Source of the DNA: Desulfuromonadales bacterium
GTDB taxonomy: Bacteria; Desulfobacterota; Desulfuromonadia; Desulfuromonadales; BM103
NCBI GenBank assembly: GCA_027065695.1
Contig: JAMONP010000052.1
Location: 228,957 to 292,956 of the forward strand
Length of the DNA stretch: 64,000 nt
Direction of reading: 5' to 3'
A model generated the notes under the pieces. The model did not search any database, had not been told where the DNA came from, and saw only the letters and a list, made by a program, of their open reading frames with translations. The first letter of the stretch is position 1, and each line of letters begins with the position of its first letter. This document shows positions 17,869 through 26,743 of this stretch, in pieces. A program made the position numbers and the translations under genes.

Positions 17869-19179
17869 ATGGCTTTTTTGCCCAAATATTTCCTGATGTC
17901 TGATCTTTTTCCTGTCAGAAATATTCCTTTCGCTGGAGTGCGTTTCAGTCTGTTCGTTTTCTGGCTGCTAAGCTTTCCGATGGGTGGTTCGCTTATGCAG
18001 GCATATCCTGGTTCGGTTGAGCCAGCGCTGTTTCTGTTGCCACATGCATTAACCCTGTTACTCGTCAGCAGGTACCGTGTCGAACTGGTTCGGAAATCCC
18101 AATCAGTAGCTGCGATCGTAGCTGCGATAATCACCCTGTCTCTGCTCCTTCCTGATCCTTTCATCTGGTTACTACCAATTTTGGGTGTTAGTAGTGCGAT
18201 CATCTCTTTAAATATCTGTAATGATCTGATTCATGATGCCTCACCAGTGACGGTCATTGCTTTTGGACTCATAGTAGGCAATATTTTTCTGGCCATCACC
18301 ATGCTATGTAAAATCCCATTGGCCATGCACATTATCATAATAGCTCTGGCTATACTCTTTCTCTACAAACAACAACCATCGTATCAATCGCACCGGTCGG
18401 CCATTAATCTTGGTATGTATTTGATCTGCCTATTTCTATTTCACCTTGTCAGTGGCTTGATGTATGGCTATGTTTTCCCGAGATATCTCGCCGCCACACC
18501 TGCTCCCGGTATTGAGCTTGCCTTTTATATTGCGGCTATAGCCATAGCTATTGGTTTAAAACGTTTCAGCCCGGATATTCTACTGGTTAACGCCATTGGT
18601 TTTGCAATGTTTGCTTTTGCTTTGCTGTTGGAAGCCAAGCCAGTAAGCTTTGTCATGGGAATGTTTTCTTTGCAGGCAGCAAGTGGTTTCGCCGACATGT
18701 TTGTTCTGCTTTTGATCGCCAGTGCGGGAGGGGGATTGGTAGAACTTGGTTATGCTTTGGGAAGTGTCTGTTCCGCAATATTGATTGGTCAATATCTGGT
18801 GAGTGCCAACACTGTAATGATGCCTGGTGTTGCTCTTGCGGGGAACCTGGTGCTTAGCCTTGCGGTGCTCTGTCTGTATCTTTTCAAAAGAAAAACGGAA
18901 GCACGATTCAAATCTGAAAATATTAGCTTTTTGCCTTCAGAACTAATAGCTGCCCGGATTCCCGACAGAATTTCCTGTCAGCTCTCCGCTCGGGAACTCT
19001 ATGTACTCAAGCAGGTGGTGCGGGGTCAGACCTATCGTGAAATTGCCGAGCAGATCGGGGTGACCGAATCAACTATCAAGACCTACATGAAGAGGATTCG
19101 TGAGAAAACCGGCACTTCGACCAAAAGAGAGTTACTCGCCCTGCTGTCGTCGACAGAAACTTCCGTATCAATCAAGTAA
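17869..19179 (+). CDS. Membrane-embedded LuxR-type transcriptional regulator
   Basis: This 436-aa protein consists of about eleven or twelve hydrophobic segments (residues 20-345, MFS-like layout) followed by a C-terminal LuxR/GerE helix-turn-helix (LSARELYVLKQVVRGQTYRE, IAEQIGVTESTIKTYMKRIR). The recognition helix is intact. Such MFS-HTH fusions are thought to sense a ligand or membrane state directly and bind DNA while membrane-bound; no response-regulator receiver is present. It is divergent from the barrel/NTF2 cassette across 289 bases holding the repeat at 17611, so it is the obvious candidate regulator of that cassette. An alternative start is ATG 17896. Confidence 0.85.
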   Translation: MAFLPKYFLMSDLFPVRNIPFAGVRFSLFVFWLLSFPMGGSLMQAYPGSVEPALFLLPHALTLLLVSRYRVELVRKSQSVAAIVAAIITLSLLLPDPFIWLLPILGVSSAIISLNICNDLIHDASPVTVIAFGLIVGNIFLAITMLCKIPLAMHIIIIALAILFLYKQQPSYQSHRSAINLGMYLICLFLFHLVSGLMYGYVFPRYLAATPAPGIELAFYIAAIAIAIGLKRFSPDILLVNAIGFAMFAFALLLEAKPVSFVMGMFSLQAASGFADMFVLLLIASAGGGLVELGYALGSVCSAILIGQYLVSANTVMMPGVALAGNLVLSLAVLCLYLFKRKTEARFKSENISFLPSELIAARIPDRISCQLSARELYVLKQVVRGQTYREIAEQIGVTESTIKTYMKRIREKTGTSTKRELLALLSSTETSVSIK

Positions 19180-19184
19180 CCAGG

Positions 19185-20312
19185 TCAAACAAATTCTCTT
19201 AAAAAATTATGCACAAGGCGTTTATTGTTCAACGCTGCATTACGGATATCTATAGGCAATTCGAACGTTTTTTCGTTATCAAGGGCACCATTTAACAATT
19301 CGCCTAATAGACCAGGTGTATATTCAGATATAGGGGTGCATCTATTTTGCATGCCGATTTGTTTATAAAAACGGGGGGTTTTTTGATGATGCGGGAACGA
19401 CAAAACTTCTTTTCCAAGGGCAACAGATACTATACCTACATGCAATTTTGTAGTTACAGTAATTCTCAACTCAGAAATAACGCCAAGCATAGTCCAATTG
19501 TCAGCATAGGGAATAAAAAGAGCTTGCGTACCAAGAGTTTCTACAATTTTTTTGGCAATTTTTTCATCGCTACTCAAAATATCAGTTGGGTTTAAAAAAT
19601 CAGTGAATACTACAAAACCGAGATTGGGGGTTTTTTTTGCGAATTCAATCAATTCATTTTGTAACTGTGATTGTTGTTCTTGATTACTATTGTCATGTGT
19701 AAAGTGTATTCCAACCTTAATTTTATTATCTAATGGCGCAAGCATACTTTTTGCTTTTTGCTTAAAAGCTCCAGGAATATCATCAGAGTCCATGGCTAGT
19801 GCAGCATCAGCAGCCAGTATAATTTTGTCTTTTGCCACTCCGTATTTTACAAGGTAATCACAAGATTCTTCGTCCCTGACAGCGACTATCTGTGCACCAT
19901 TAAACAGTTTTACAGACGAATTTCTTAATAAACGATTAGTAATGGGACCCGCGCCAACACCAATAATTGCATAAGGTTTACCGAGGCATTTACTAAAAAC
20001 CCCCAATAAAAGGTGTCGGAACCAGTTACGAATACTCCATTTGAGGATTTGGGTAGATGGCTCACCGAAATATCCACCTCCTGCATAAATAAGGCATTTT
20101 GAAACGACAAATCGCGGGACACCATTAATAGCAGCACCAATTGCTATGCAATTCTGATTAGAAGCCAAAGGGAGAACTACATTAATTTCCGAGGAAAAAT
20201 CTTTTATCCACTTTAGGAAGAGTGTAATCAAAAGAATATCTCCAAAATTTTGACTAAAATATGACCCATGGAGAGATACAGTTTTTTCTGTTTTCCTGAA
20301 ATTCATACTCAT
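19185..20312 (-). CDS. Polysaccharide pyruvyl transferase family protein
   Basis: The 375-aa protein shows the PS_pyruv_trans pattern: an N-terminal SQNFGDILLITLFLKW, the glycine segment YAGGGYFGEP, AIIGVGAGP, VAVRDEESCDYL, and the late TTKLHVGIVSVALGK. These enzymes ketalise pyruvate onto surface sugars, usually within glycan clusters, but no glycosyltransferase lies nearby. Base composition is visibly more AT-rich than its neighbours, with long A and T runs, suggesting acquisition by transfer. It converges on the LuxR gene with a 5-base gap. GGGG lies ahead of ATG 20312. Confidence 0.85.
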   Translation of the reverse strand: MSMNFRKTEKTVSLHGSYFSQNFGDILLITLFLKWIKDFSSEINVVLPLASNQNCIAIGAAINGVPRFVVSKCLIYAGGGYFGEPSTQILKWSIRNWFRHLLLGVFSKCLGKPYAIIGVGAGPITNRLLRNSSVKLFNGAQIVAVRDEESCDYLVKYGVAKDKIILAADAALAMDSDDIPGAFKQKAKSMLAPLDNKIKVGIHFTHDNSNQEQQSQLQNELIEFAKKTPNLGFVVFTDFLNPTDILSSDEKIAKKIVETLGTQALFIPYADNWTMLGVISELRITVTTKLHVGIVSVALGKEVLSFPHHQKTPRFYKQIGMQNRCTPISEYTPGLLGELLNGALDNEKTFELPIDIRNAALNNKRLVHNFLREFV

Positions 20313-21018
20313 AAATTTACCCCATGGGCGTGTTTAAACCATGCAAACAAATCCCTGCTACACCTTATACAAACGTTATGACCAGCCCCAGATGACACCC
20401 AAAACAGTGCATTAAATGCTTGCTTTGTCAGCTTATTATTTTTGCCTGCAATCAGACGGATTCCGGACCCTGGTTCAGGCCAGCAAGCATGGCTTGCATA
20501 GCCTTGATTGAAACTGACGTATCAGGACATCAACAACCGGAAAACTGTTTCCGTTATATTCCAGACTAAAACGGGGTGCCCAATTGTGACTCATGGCACT
20601 GTCTTATCACCATGTTGACACAGAACAAGAACACAACACAAACAGTAACAAACCATAAGACGATCAGTAACACTCTGAAATAGCTACCATCACACATATA
20701 TGGCGGATAAATATCTGGAATAAATTAGAGTTGGCATACGTCTGACAATTGAGTAGTAAGCAACACATTACGGAACAAGCGGTATCCGAGCTGGCAACAG
20801 CGACAAGATGAAGTAACAAATTCAGTTGCCGAAATCCAGTCCGGACGCCTGATCAGCCCAGCCGCTATTCCAAAAACCCGATGACTCCTTCCTCTCATCG
20901 GATGTACACATGAAACCCCAGCCAATTATGGCTGGGGTTTCATTTTGAGAAGGAGACCCTGCAAAGACTTAAACTCCCAGCGGTTTTTCCATCTGCATGC
21001 ATCAGCTGCTATCTGAGT
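20313..21018. other. 706-base intergenic region, no gene seen
   Basis: No frame with coding character was found on either strand; a 66-codon minus-strand frame is Cys/Arg-rich with no ribosome site and was rejected. The only clear structure is the hairpin at 20911. No riboswitch consensus that I know of is recognisable. The left part is AT-rich like the adjacent gene. Confidence 0.5.
20911..20948. terminator. Strong bidirectional-type hairpin
   Basis: TGAAACCCCAGCCA and TGGCTGGGGTTTCA make a perfect 14-bp stem around ATTA, followed on the plus strand by a T-rich CATTTT. On the minus strand it would terminate the YqaA gene located about 70 bases upstream in that direction. Confidence 0.8.
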
Positions 21019-21480
21019 TCAATTGCTTATAACAACCTTTGTTCCTTCCAGAACCACCTTTGCGACTACCAGATAGCGAACAAACTTACCTGTGGTGACC
21101 AAAAGAAGAAAACGCCAGAATCCGGTTCGCAGGACACCACCAGCCAGGCATAGCGGATCGCCAATGATCGGCAGCCATGAAAAGAGCAGCGCCCAACTAC
21201 CGTAACGGGTAAAATATCGCTCAGCCCGCTGCTGACTCTCATGGCTGATCCGCAAGAAGCGCTGCACCAGAAAAGGCCCGCCCCACAGGCCGATGGCATA
21301 AGTCGTTAAGGCACCACAGCTATTACCAACCGTTGCGACCAGAACAACGATTGATGCATCGAAGCCGTTGACAAGCAGGACCGCCAGCAACCACTCGCTG
21401 CCGAGAGGCACCAGGGTGGAAGCCAGAAAGCTGAGCAGGAAGAGCGCCGGATAGCCATTTTCGAGTAACCAGTGTTCCAA
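21019..21480 (-). CDS. YqaA/DedA-family membrane protein
   Basis: The 153-aa inner-membrane protein starts EHWLLENGYPALFLLSFLAS and has the family glycine-rich loop (GNSCGALTTYAIGLWGG) and the WLPIIGDPLCLAGG re-entrant segment that defines the SNARE-associated/DedA superfamily, YqaA branch. DedA proteins support membrane lipid or proton-motive homeostasis; this branch has no assigned role. Four to five membrane segments are predicted. It is divergent from the GDSL esterase gene with 77 bases between. Confidence 0.88.
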   Translation of the reverse strand: MEHWLLENGYPALFLLSFLASTLVPLGSEWLLAVLLVNGFDASIVVLVATVGNSCGALTTYAIGLWGGPFLVQRFLRISHESQQRAERYFTRYGSWALLFSWLPIIGDPLCLAGGVLRTGFWRFLLLVTTGKFVRYLVVAKVVLEGTKVVISN

Positions 21481-21557
21481 GAGGAGTATTCCTTTATATG
21501 CGCCATATATGCCATGATGGTCTCAAAGTTACTGCACTATCTTGACACGAGGTCGTT

Positions 21558-22172
21558 ATGCATCGAAACATTTTCGTTATCTTCACCCTGTTTTTTTACA
21601 TCGTACTGTTTGCCGGTTGCGACTCCGGGCCAAAAATTGCGACACTCGGACAGGACACTGTCGTGCTGGCTTTTGGCGACAGCCTCACCTACGGCACCGG
21701 AGCTCCTGCCGGGCAATCCTATCCTGATGTCCTGGCCGATCTGCTTAACAAACCTGTTGTCAACGTCGGTATCCCCGGTGAGGTTTCCTCTGCCGGTCTC
21801 AAGCGTCTCCCCAAGATGCTTGACAAATATAAGCCGACACTGGTCATCCTCTGCCACGGCGGCAATGATTTTTTGCGCCGACTCGATCGAGAGGGAACCA
21901 TACGCAATCTCAAAGCAATGGTCGAATTGATTCAGTCTCATGGCGCCGATGTGATACTCATCGGTGTTCCCAAACTGGGCTTTGGCCTTGATGCACCAAA
22001 ATTCTACACGACCATAGCTGCAGAACGAAGTATCCCCTTTGAGGGAGAGATCCTTCTCGATCTGCTGAGTGACAACAGCATGAAAAGTGACACTATCCAT
22101 CCCAACGCCACCGGCTATCGACTGATGGCTGAGGCTATTTACGAAGTCATCAACAAAGCACAACAGAAGTAG
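21558..22172 (+). CDS. GDSL-type lipoprotein esterase (TesA/arylesterase-like)
   Basis: The 204-aa protein has a lipobox (LFAGC, Cys21), so it is probably a lipid-anchored envelope enzyme. SGNH catalytic blocks are all present: Ser42 in FGDSLTYG, Gly in block II (NVGIPGE), Asn in HGGNDFL, and the Asp/His pair in SDTIHPNATGY. It should hydrolyse esters or thioesters as TesA-type arylesterases do; the substrate is unknown. It lies 8 bases upstream of the YgiQ gene and is likely cotranscribed. Confidence 0.92.
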   Translation: MHRNIFVIFTLFFYIVLFAGCDSGPKIATLGQDTVVLAFGDSLTYGTGAPAGQSYPDVLADLLNKPVVNVGIPGEVSSAGLKRLPKMLDKYKPTLVILCHGGNDFLRRLDREGTIRNLKAMVELIQSHGADVILIGVPKLGFGLDAPKFYTTIAAERSIPFEGEILLDLLSDNSMKSDTIHPNATGYRLMAEAIYEVINKAQQK

Positions 22173-22180
22173 GACAACCA

Positions 22181-24019
22181 TTGTCAGAAGCAAACCACAT
22201 GAGATTCACTCCATGCAGTCGGGAGGAAATGGCACAGCGCGGCTGGGAGCAGCTCGATGTGCTGTTTGTCAGCGGTGATGCTTATATCGATCATCCGGCC
22301 TTTGGGACGTCGCTTCTGGCCCGACTGCTCGAAGCTCAAGGATTACGTGTCGGCATCCTCGCCCAACCGGACTGGCGAGACCCTGAAGCTTTTAAGATCA
22401 TGGGACGCCCACGGCTGTTTGCCGCCATCTCTGCCGGTGCCATGGATTCGATGGTTAACCATTACACTGCGGCCAGAAAGGTACGTAATGATGATGCCTA
22501 CACTCCGGGTGGTTGCTCAGGAGCCCGACCGAACCGGGCGGTGATTGCCTATACTGCAGCGGTCAAAGGAGCATTCAAAGGGCTGCCGACAGTGATCGGT
22601 GGCATCGAAGCAAGTTTACGTCGGCTCGCGCACTACGATTACTGGGACAACAAGGTCAGGCGTTCGGTGCTGGTTGACAGCAAGGCTGACATGCTGCTTT
22701 TCGGCATGGCTGAATCCGCTCTCACCACCTTGGCCAAACGAATGCTTGCGGGAGAATTGATCGACACGATCACCGATCTGCGCGGCACGGCCTACATAGC
22801 CAGAACCGGGCCCGATGATACTGTCAACTTGCCTTCGTTCGAGGAAGTTAGCGCCAGTACTGACGCTTACAACAAAGCATTCAAACTGGCGGCTGATGAG
22901 AAGAACCCCTTCAGCGGCAAAGTGTTGACACAGCCCCATGGCGGTCGCGTGGTTGTGGTGAACCCGCCAGCCATGCCACTCGAAGAAGATCAGCTCGACC
23001 GTATCTATGCGCTGCCATTTTTAAAGTTGCCACATCCATCTTACCATGAACCAATCCCGGCCTACGGACAGATCAAATTCTCCATCACCAGCCACCGCGG
23101 TTGCTGTGGCGGCTGCGCCTTTTGCGCTATCACCCATCATCAAGGCAAGACAATCCAGTCGCGTTCTGAGAAATCAGTACAGGATGAGTTGGATCGTTTG
23201 AGCCAGCACCCGGAGTTTCGCGGCACAGTAACCGATGTCGGCGGGCCAACTGCGAACATGTACGGCATGCACTGCAACAATTCGCAGGCCCAGGCCGCCT
23301 GCCGCCGTGAGAGCTGTCTCTACCCACAGATATGCAAACATCTCGATACACGCGATGACCGGGCTGTGGGCCTGTTACGCAAACTGCGCAAACATCCAGC
23401 CATCAAGCACCTGTTTGTCGCCTCGGGGATTCGCTTCGATCTGCTCAATCGTCAACCGGATTATTTTGCTGATCTGATTAAGTATCACGTTGGTGGCCTG
23501 CTCAAAGTGGCTCCGGAATCGAGCAGTCCAAAGGTCACAAAAATTATGCGTAAACCTGGGCCACAGGTTTTTGAACAGTTTCTACAGAATTTTCGCGAGC
23601 AGAGTCAGCGGCTGGGGAAGAAACAAGCTGTCATCCCCTATTTCATCAGCGCCCATCCCGGCTGCACTCTCAACGACATGATCGATGTCGCTCTCTTCCT
23701 TAAGAAGCACAACTTGCGCGTGGAGCAGGTGCAGGAATTCACTCCGACGCCGGGCAGCCTGGCCACCTGTATCTACCACACCGGACAGGATCCATTTACC
23801 GGCGAGGTGGTCCACGTACCGCTCAACGCAGTAGAGCGGCGGCTACAAAAGTCTTTGCTGCTCTGGCACCTGCCTGAAAGCCGCAAGGATGTACTTGAGG
23901 CTCTCAGGAAATGTGATCGTGAAGGGTTGATTGATCAATTGGTGAGCGGCCAGAACCGGAGACCTGACAAGGCTGCTGACCGCAGCAGAAAAAAGACAAG
24001 ACTTTCCCGGAGGAGATAA
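22181..24019 (+). CDS. YgiQ family radical SAM protein
   Basis: The 612-aa protein has the UPF0313/YgiQ layout: an N-terminal B12-binding-like domain (DVLFVSGDAYIDHP, SLLARLLEAQG), the YgiQ block AGAMDSMVNHYTA, and the radical SAM CxxxCxxC near residues 307-314 (RGCCGGCAFC), with an extra Cys-rich insert (CRRESCLYPQIC) and a C-terminal basic tail (RSRKKTRLSRRR). The reaction is unknown. The TTG at 22181 has AGGA upstream; ATG 22199 is an alternative start. It is in an apparent operon with the GDSL esterase. Confidence 0.9.
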   Translation: MSEANHMRFTPCSREEMAQRGWEQLDVLFVSGDAYIDHPAFGTSLLARLLEAQGLRVGILAQPDWRDPEAFKIMGRPRLFAAISAGAMDSMVNHYTAARKVRNDDAYTPGGCSGARPNRAVIAYTAAVKGAFKGLPTVIGGIEASLRRLAHYDYWDNKVRRSVLVDSKADMLLFGMAESALTTLAKRMLAGELIDTITDLRGTAYIARTGPDDTVNLPSFEEVSASTDAYNKAFKLAADEKNPFSGKVLTQPHGGRVVVVNPPAMPLEEDQLDRIYALPFLKLPHPSYHEPIPAYGQIKFSITSHRGCCGGCAFCAITHHQGKTIQSRSEKSVQDELDRLSQHPEFRGTVTDVGGPTANMYGMHCNNSQAQAACRRESCLYPQICKHLDTRDDRAVGLLRKLRKHPAIKHLFVASGIRFDLLNRQPDYFADLIKYHVGGLLKVAPESSSPKVTKIMRKPGPQVFEQFLQNFREQSQRLGKKQAVIPYFISAHPGCTLNDMIDVALFLKKHNLRVEQVQEFTPTPGSLATCIYHTGQDPFTGEVVHVPLNAVERRLQKSLLLWHLPESRKDVLEALRKCDREGLIDQLVSGQNRRPDKAADRSRKKTRLSRRR

Positions 24020-24455
24020 CTTTTAGACTATTTAGCACAAGGAAGTTACTTGTGTTTTTGGGTCGGCATAAGAGCAACCTTAAATATCAAAACCGTCGGT
24101 CCCGGCCGACAGCCGGGTAGAAAAACAAGCACAAGCGATAAGGATTAGCACCCACCTTTAGTTTGTAGGGTTCAAAAAAGCAGGGATTGGTTTTCGGTGC
24201 CACGCAGTACTCATGTACTCATCAATTGTTCAGCTGAACAAAACACCGACGACTAGCGCAAGAAGTGCCCTCCGCAGGAGAAAAGCCTTTTTGCATACTT
24301 TTTTGGCGTTGTAAAAAGTATGGCGTCTGTCGGGACGCGACCCGACGGTCTTGCTTTTGACCATTCAAAACAACCCCTGACCAACTAATATTGTCTTTTC
24401 AAACCCATATCGTTATGATATCCGAACACTATTAAACTTCTAAAGAAGGTACATT
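24020..24455. other. 436-base intergenic region with stem-loop cluster
   Basis: No gene is visible. The region holds several inverted repeats described separately (24091-24352), including the 16-bp perfect palindrome TTGTTCAGCTGAACAA at 24226-24241 and a CATACTTTTT/AAAAAGTATG hairpin near 24294-24322. Confidence 0.6.
24091..24352. repeat. MITE-like element with inverted ends
   Basis: The left end (CCGTCGGTCCCGGCCGACAG) reappears inverted with few changes at the right end (CTGTCGGGACGCGACCCGAC then GG). Each end is itself a small hairpin. The 260-bp interior holds two further palindromes and no coding frame. I found no second copy in the window. Confidence 0.55.
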
Positions 24456-25112
24456 ATGGAACGCCTGCTTGATGAAATCGAAATAAGAGTTCTCGGCTGT
24501 CTGGTAGAAAAAGACCTGGCGACGCCTGAATACTATCCACTGACTCTCAATGCCCTGACTAACGCCTGCAACCAGAAGTCGAATCGCGCACCGCTCATGC
24601 TTCTGGAAAACACCGACGTGGTTCGGGCGCTTGACAGCCTGCGCCAGAAACAGATGGCCCACCAGTCGGCAGAGGGCGTACGTTCTGCCAAGTACTGTCA
24701 TAACCTGGAAGGGATTCTGGGGCTCGATCCGGAAGAGTTGGCGATTCTTGCCGAGCTGCTGTTACGCGGCCCACAGACTGTCGGTGAACTGCGCAACCGC
24801 GCCGAGCGCATGTATCCGGTGGGTGATCTACATGCCGTTGAGGAGTTGCTACGGAACCTGATGGAAAAAGAGGAGCCACTACTGACTCGACTTCCACGTC
24901 AACCGGGACGCAAGGAGCAGCGTTTTGCTCATCTGCTCTCTGGCACACCGGAGATCGAGGAGACCTCCTCCTTGGCACCCGAACCGGCCAGGTTGCAGGT
25001 TGCGGCAGAAGATGAGCGAATTGCCAAACTGGAGGAAGAAGTTACTACACTCCGTACCGAACTGGACGAAGTGCGCAACCAGTTGAAATCGTTTCAGGCC
25101 CAGTTCGAATAG
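24456..25112 (+). CDS. YceH family (DUF480) protein
   Basis: The 218-aa protein starts with the DUF480 winged-helix signature (EIRVLGCLVEKDLATPEYYP, NALTNACNQKSNRAP), repeated as a second winged helix from residue 90 (LLLRGPQTVGELRNRAERM). It ends with a coiled-coil tail of about 40 residues (RIAKLEEEVTTLRTELDE). Function is unknown; a DNA-binding or adaptor role is inferred from the fold. AAGAAGGT precedes the ATG. Single gene. Confidence 0.92.
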   Translation: MERLLDEIEIRVLGCLVEKDLATPEYYPLTLNALTNACNQKSNRAPLMLLENTDVVRALDSLRQKQMAHQSAEGVRSAKYCHNLEGILGLDPEELAILAELLLRGPQTVGELRNRAERMYPVGDLHAVEELLRNLMEKEEPLLTRLPRQPGRKEQRFAHLLSGTPEIEETSSLAPEPARLQVAAEDERIAKLEEEVTTLRTELDEVRNQLKSFQAQFE

Positions 25113-25204
25113 CATCTCTGACGGTTGACAACTTACGCAAGAGTTCGCGCATCTACCTGATCAATGCTGTGCGGAAATGACGACGAGCACAGATTCTGTT
25201 TTAA

Positions 25205-26479
25205 TCAACAAGTGAAATCAATATCCTGTCCGGGGCCATCAAGCACGACATGACTTTTAACCGCCGGGGTCTCGGCGATTACCTCACCTCGTCTTATTAC
25301 AAAGAGCCTCGCGGCACGCAACCGAATCGCTTCAATTTGATTGGCGGCCTGTAGAATTACCATATCTGCATGGCAACCCGGCTCAAGACCATAGCCATCG
25401 AGCCCCATGGTTTGGGCTGCGTTATAGGTAACAGCGTCAAACAGGGCTTCCATTTCCGCGGTGCCGCTCATATGCAGGGCATGGACCCCCATATGCACCA
25501 CTTCCAGCATATCGTGGCTACCCAGAGGATACCAGGGGTCGAGAACATCGTCATGGCCAAGACTGACATTAATTCCTGCCTCAAGCATCTCCTTGACCCG
25601 CATCAGTCCCCGTCGCTTGGGGTAACTGTCATGCCGTCCCTGCAGCATCATATTCACCAGAGGGTTGCATACAGCGTTGAGTTGAGCTTCTGCCATCAGG
25701 GGCAGAAGTTTGCTCACGTAGTAATTGTCCATCGCATGCATGGATGTCAGGTGTGATGCGGTGACGCGACCCTGCAAGCCAAGTCGAATTGTTTCAGAGG
25801 CCAGAGTCTCCACGTGACGTGACAGCGGGTCATCCGATTCATCACAGTGCATATCGATCGGCAATCCTCGTTCCACCGCCAACTCGCAGAGTAATTGTAC
25901 GGATTCAGCACCCTGGGCCATGGTCCGTTCAAAATGCGGAATACCGCCGACAACGTCGACACCCATATCAAGAGCACGAGCCATCTGCACCCTGGCATCG
26001 GGATCACGCAGGTAACCATCCTGGGGAAAAGCAACTAACTGAATATCGACATAAGGACGCATTTGCTCACGAACTTCGAGCAGAACCTCGACGGCGGTCA
26101 ATTGGGGATCGCAAATATCAACATGGGTACGAATAGCCAGTACTCCACGGGCGATGGACCAGTTCAGCAGTTGCAGAGACCGCTCTCGAATACCCTCCGG
26201 CGTCTGCAGCGGCTTGAGGTCTCCCCAGAGGGCGATACCTTCCAGCAGCGTACCGCTCTCGTTGCGGCGTGACTGACCGAGTAGTGCCAGAGTGGCGTCC
26301 ATGTGAAAATGGCTATCGACGAACGGTGGAGTGACCAGATATCCACAGGCGTCTATCTCCCGAGCAGCTTCGCCAACAATGGATGGGGCCACCTCGACGA
26401 TACGCCCGGCGCGACAGGCGATATCCTGAATTTCCTGTTTGCCAGCAAGATGTGCTCGACGGACAATCAGATCAAACAT
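25205..26479 (-). CDS. codA: Cytosine deaminase / amidohydrolase
   Basis: This 424-aa amidohydrolase has the CodA-type metal site: His57/His59 in VDSHFHMD, a Lys-less HVDICDP segment, DMHCDESDDP, SHLTSMHAMD, and the metal Asp in SLGHDDVLDPWYPLG, which is characteristic of cytosine deaminases. It would convert cytosine to uracil (or act on a related cyclic amide). The start has an excellent GGAGGAGG. It is the last gene behind a nucleoside-type ABC importer on the same strand, fitting pyrimidine or base salvage, though a 264-base gap with a long inverted repeat separates them. Confidence 0.88.
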   Translation of the reverse strand: MFDLIVRRAHLAGKQEIQDIACRAGRIVEVAPSIVGEAAREIDACGYLVTPPFVDSHFHMDATLALLGQSRRNESGTLLEGIALWGDLKPLQTPEGIRERSLQLLNWSIARGVLAIRTHVDICDPQLTAVEVLLEVREQMRPYVDIQLVAFPQDGYLRDPDARVQMARALDMGVDVVGGIPHFERTMAQGAESVQLLCELAVERGLPIDMHCDESDDPLSRHVETLASETIRLGLQGRVTASHLTSMHAMDNYYVSKLLPLMAEAQLNAVCNPLVNMMLQGRHDSYPKRRGLMRVKEMLEAGINVSLGHDDVLDPWYPLGSHDMLEVVHMGVHALHMSGTAEMEALFDAVTYNAAQTMGLDGYGLEPGCHADMVILQAANQIEAIRLRAARLFVIRRGEVIAETPAVKSHVVLDGPGQDIDFTC

Positions 26480-26558
26480 AACTTCCTCCTCCGTTGAGAC
26501 ACTCGCAAAAGCGCTGCAAATAGTATCTCAGCAATTATAGAGTTCCTTAAACGCGACA

Positions 26559-26698
26559 AGCAACGGGCCGCTGATCGAGCTAAAGCAAAACCTTTTATTT
26601 AGCCGCGGTCAAAATCTGTGAGAATCTGTATAAACAAAGCCCTAAGATCTTGGGTTTGGGTCTAACAACAGACCTTGACAGATTTTCACCGCGGCTAA
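26559..26698. repeat. Long inverted repeat (22-base arms), repeat family B copy 1
   Basis: TTAGCCGCGGTCAAAATCTG at 26599 pairs with the segment ending 26698 over 21 bases with one mismatch, around a 58-base loop. The left flank (CAACGGGCCGCTGATC, AGCAAAACCTTTTATTT) recurs at 43151. It separates the last permease gene from codA and can fold into a long hairpin in the transcript. Confidence 0.75.
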
Positions 26699-26743
26699 TT
26701 TGCCTTTAAGATTTTGTGATCAAAAAACTTTTTTGCGATGCCA

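Noticed and set aside
18530..18560. Match of 18 bases (ATAGCCATAGCTATTGGT) to the MITE core inside the luxR gene
   Set aside because: It encodes a natural Ala/Ile membrane stretch, has no flanking repeat sequence, and is best explained by chance.
20725..20925. 66-codon minus-strand frame in the gene-free region
   Set aside because: Cys/Arg-rich composition, no ribosome site, and overlap with a hairpin; no coding character.
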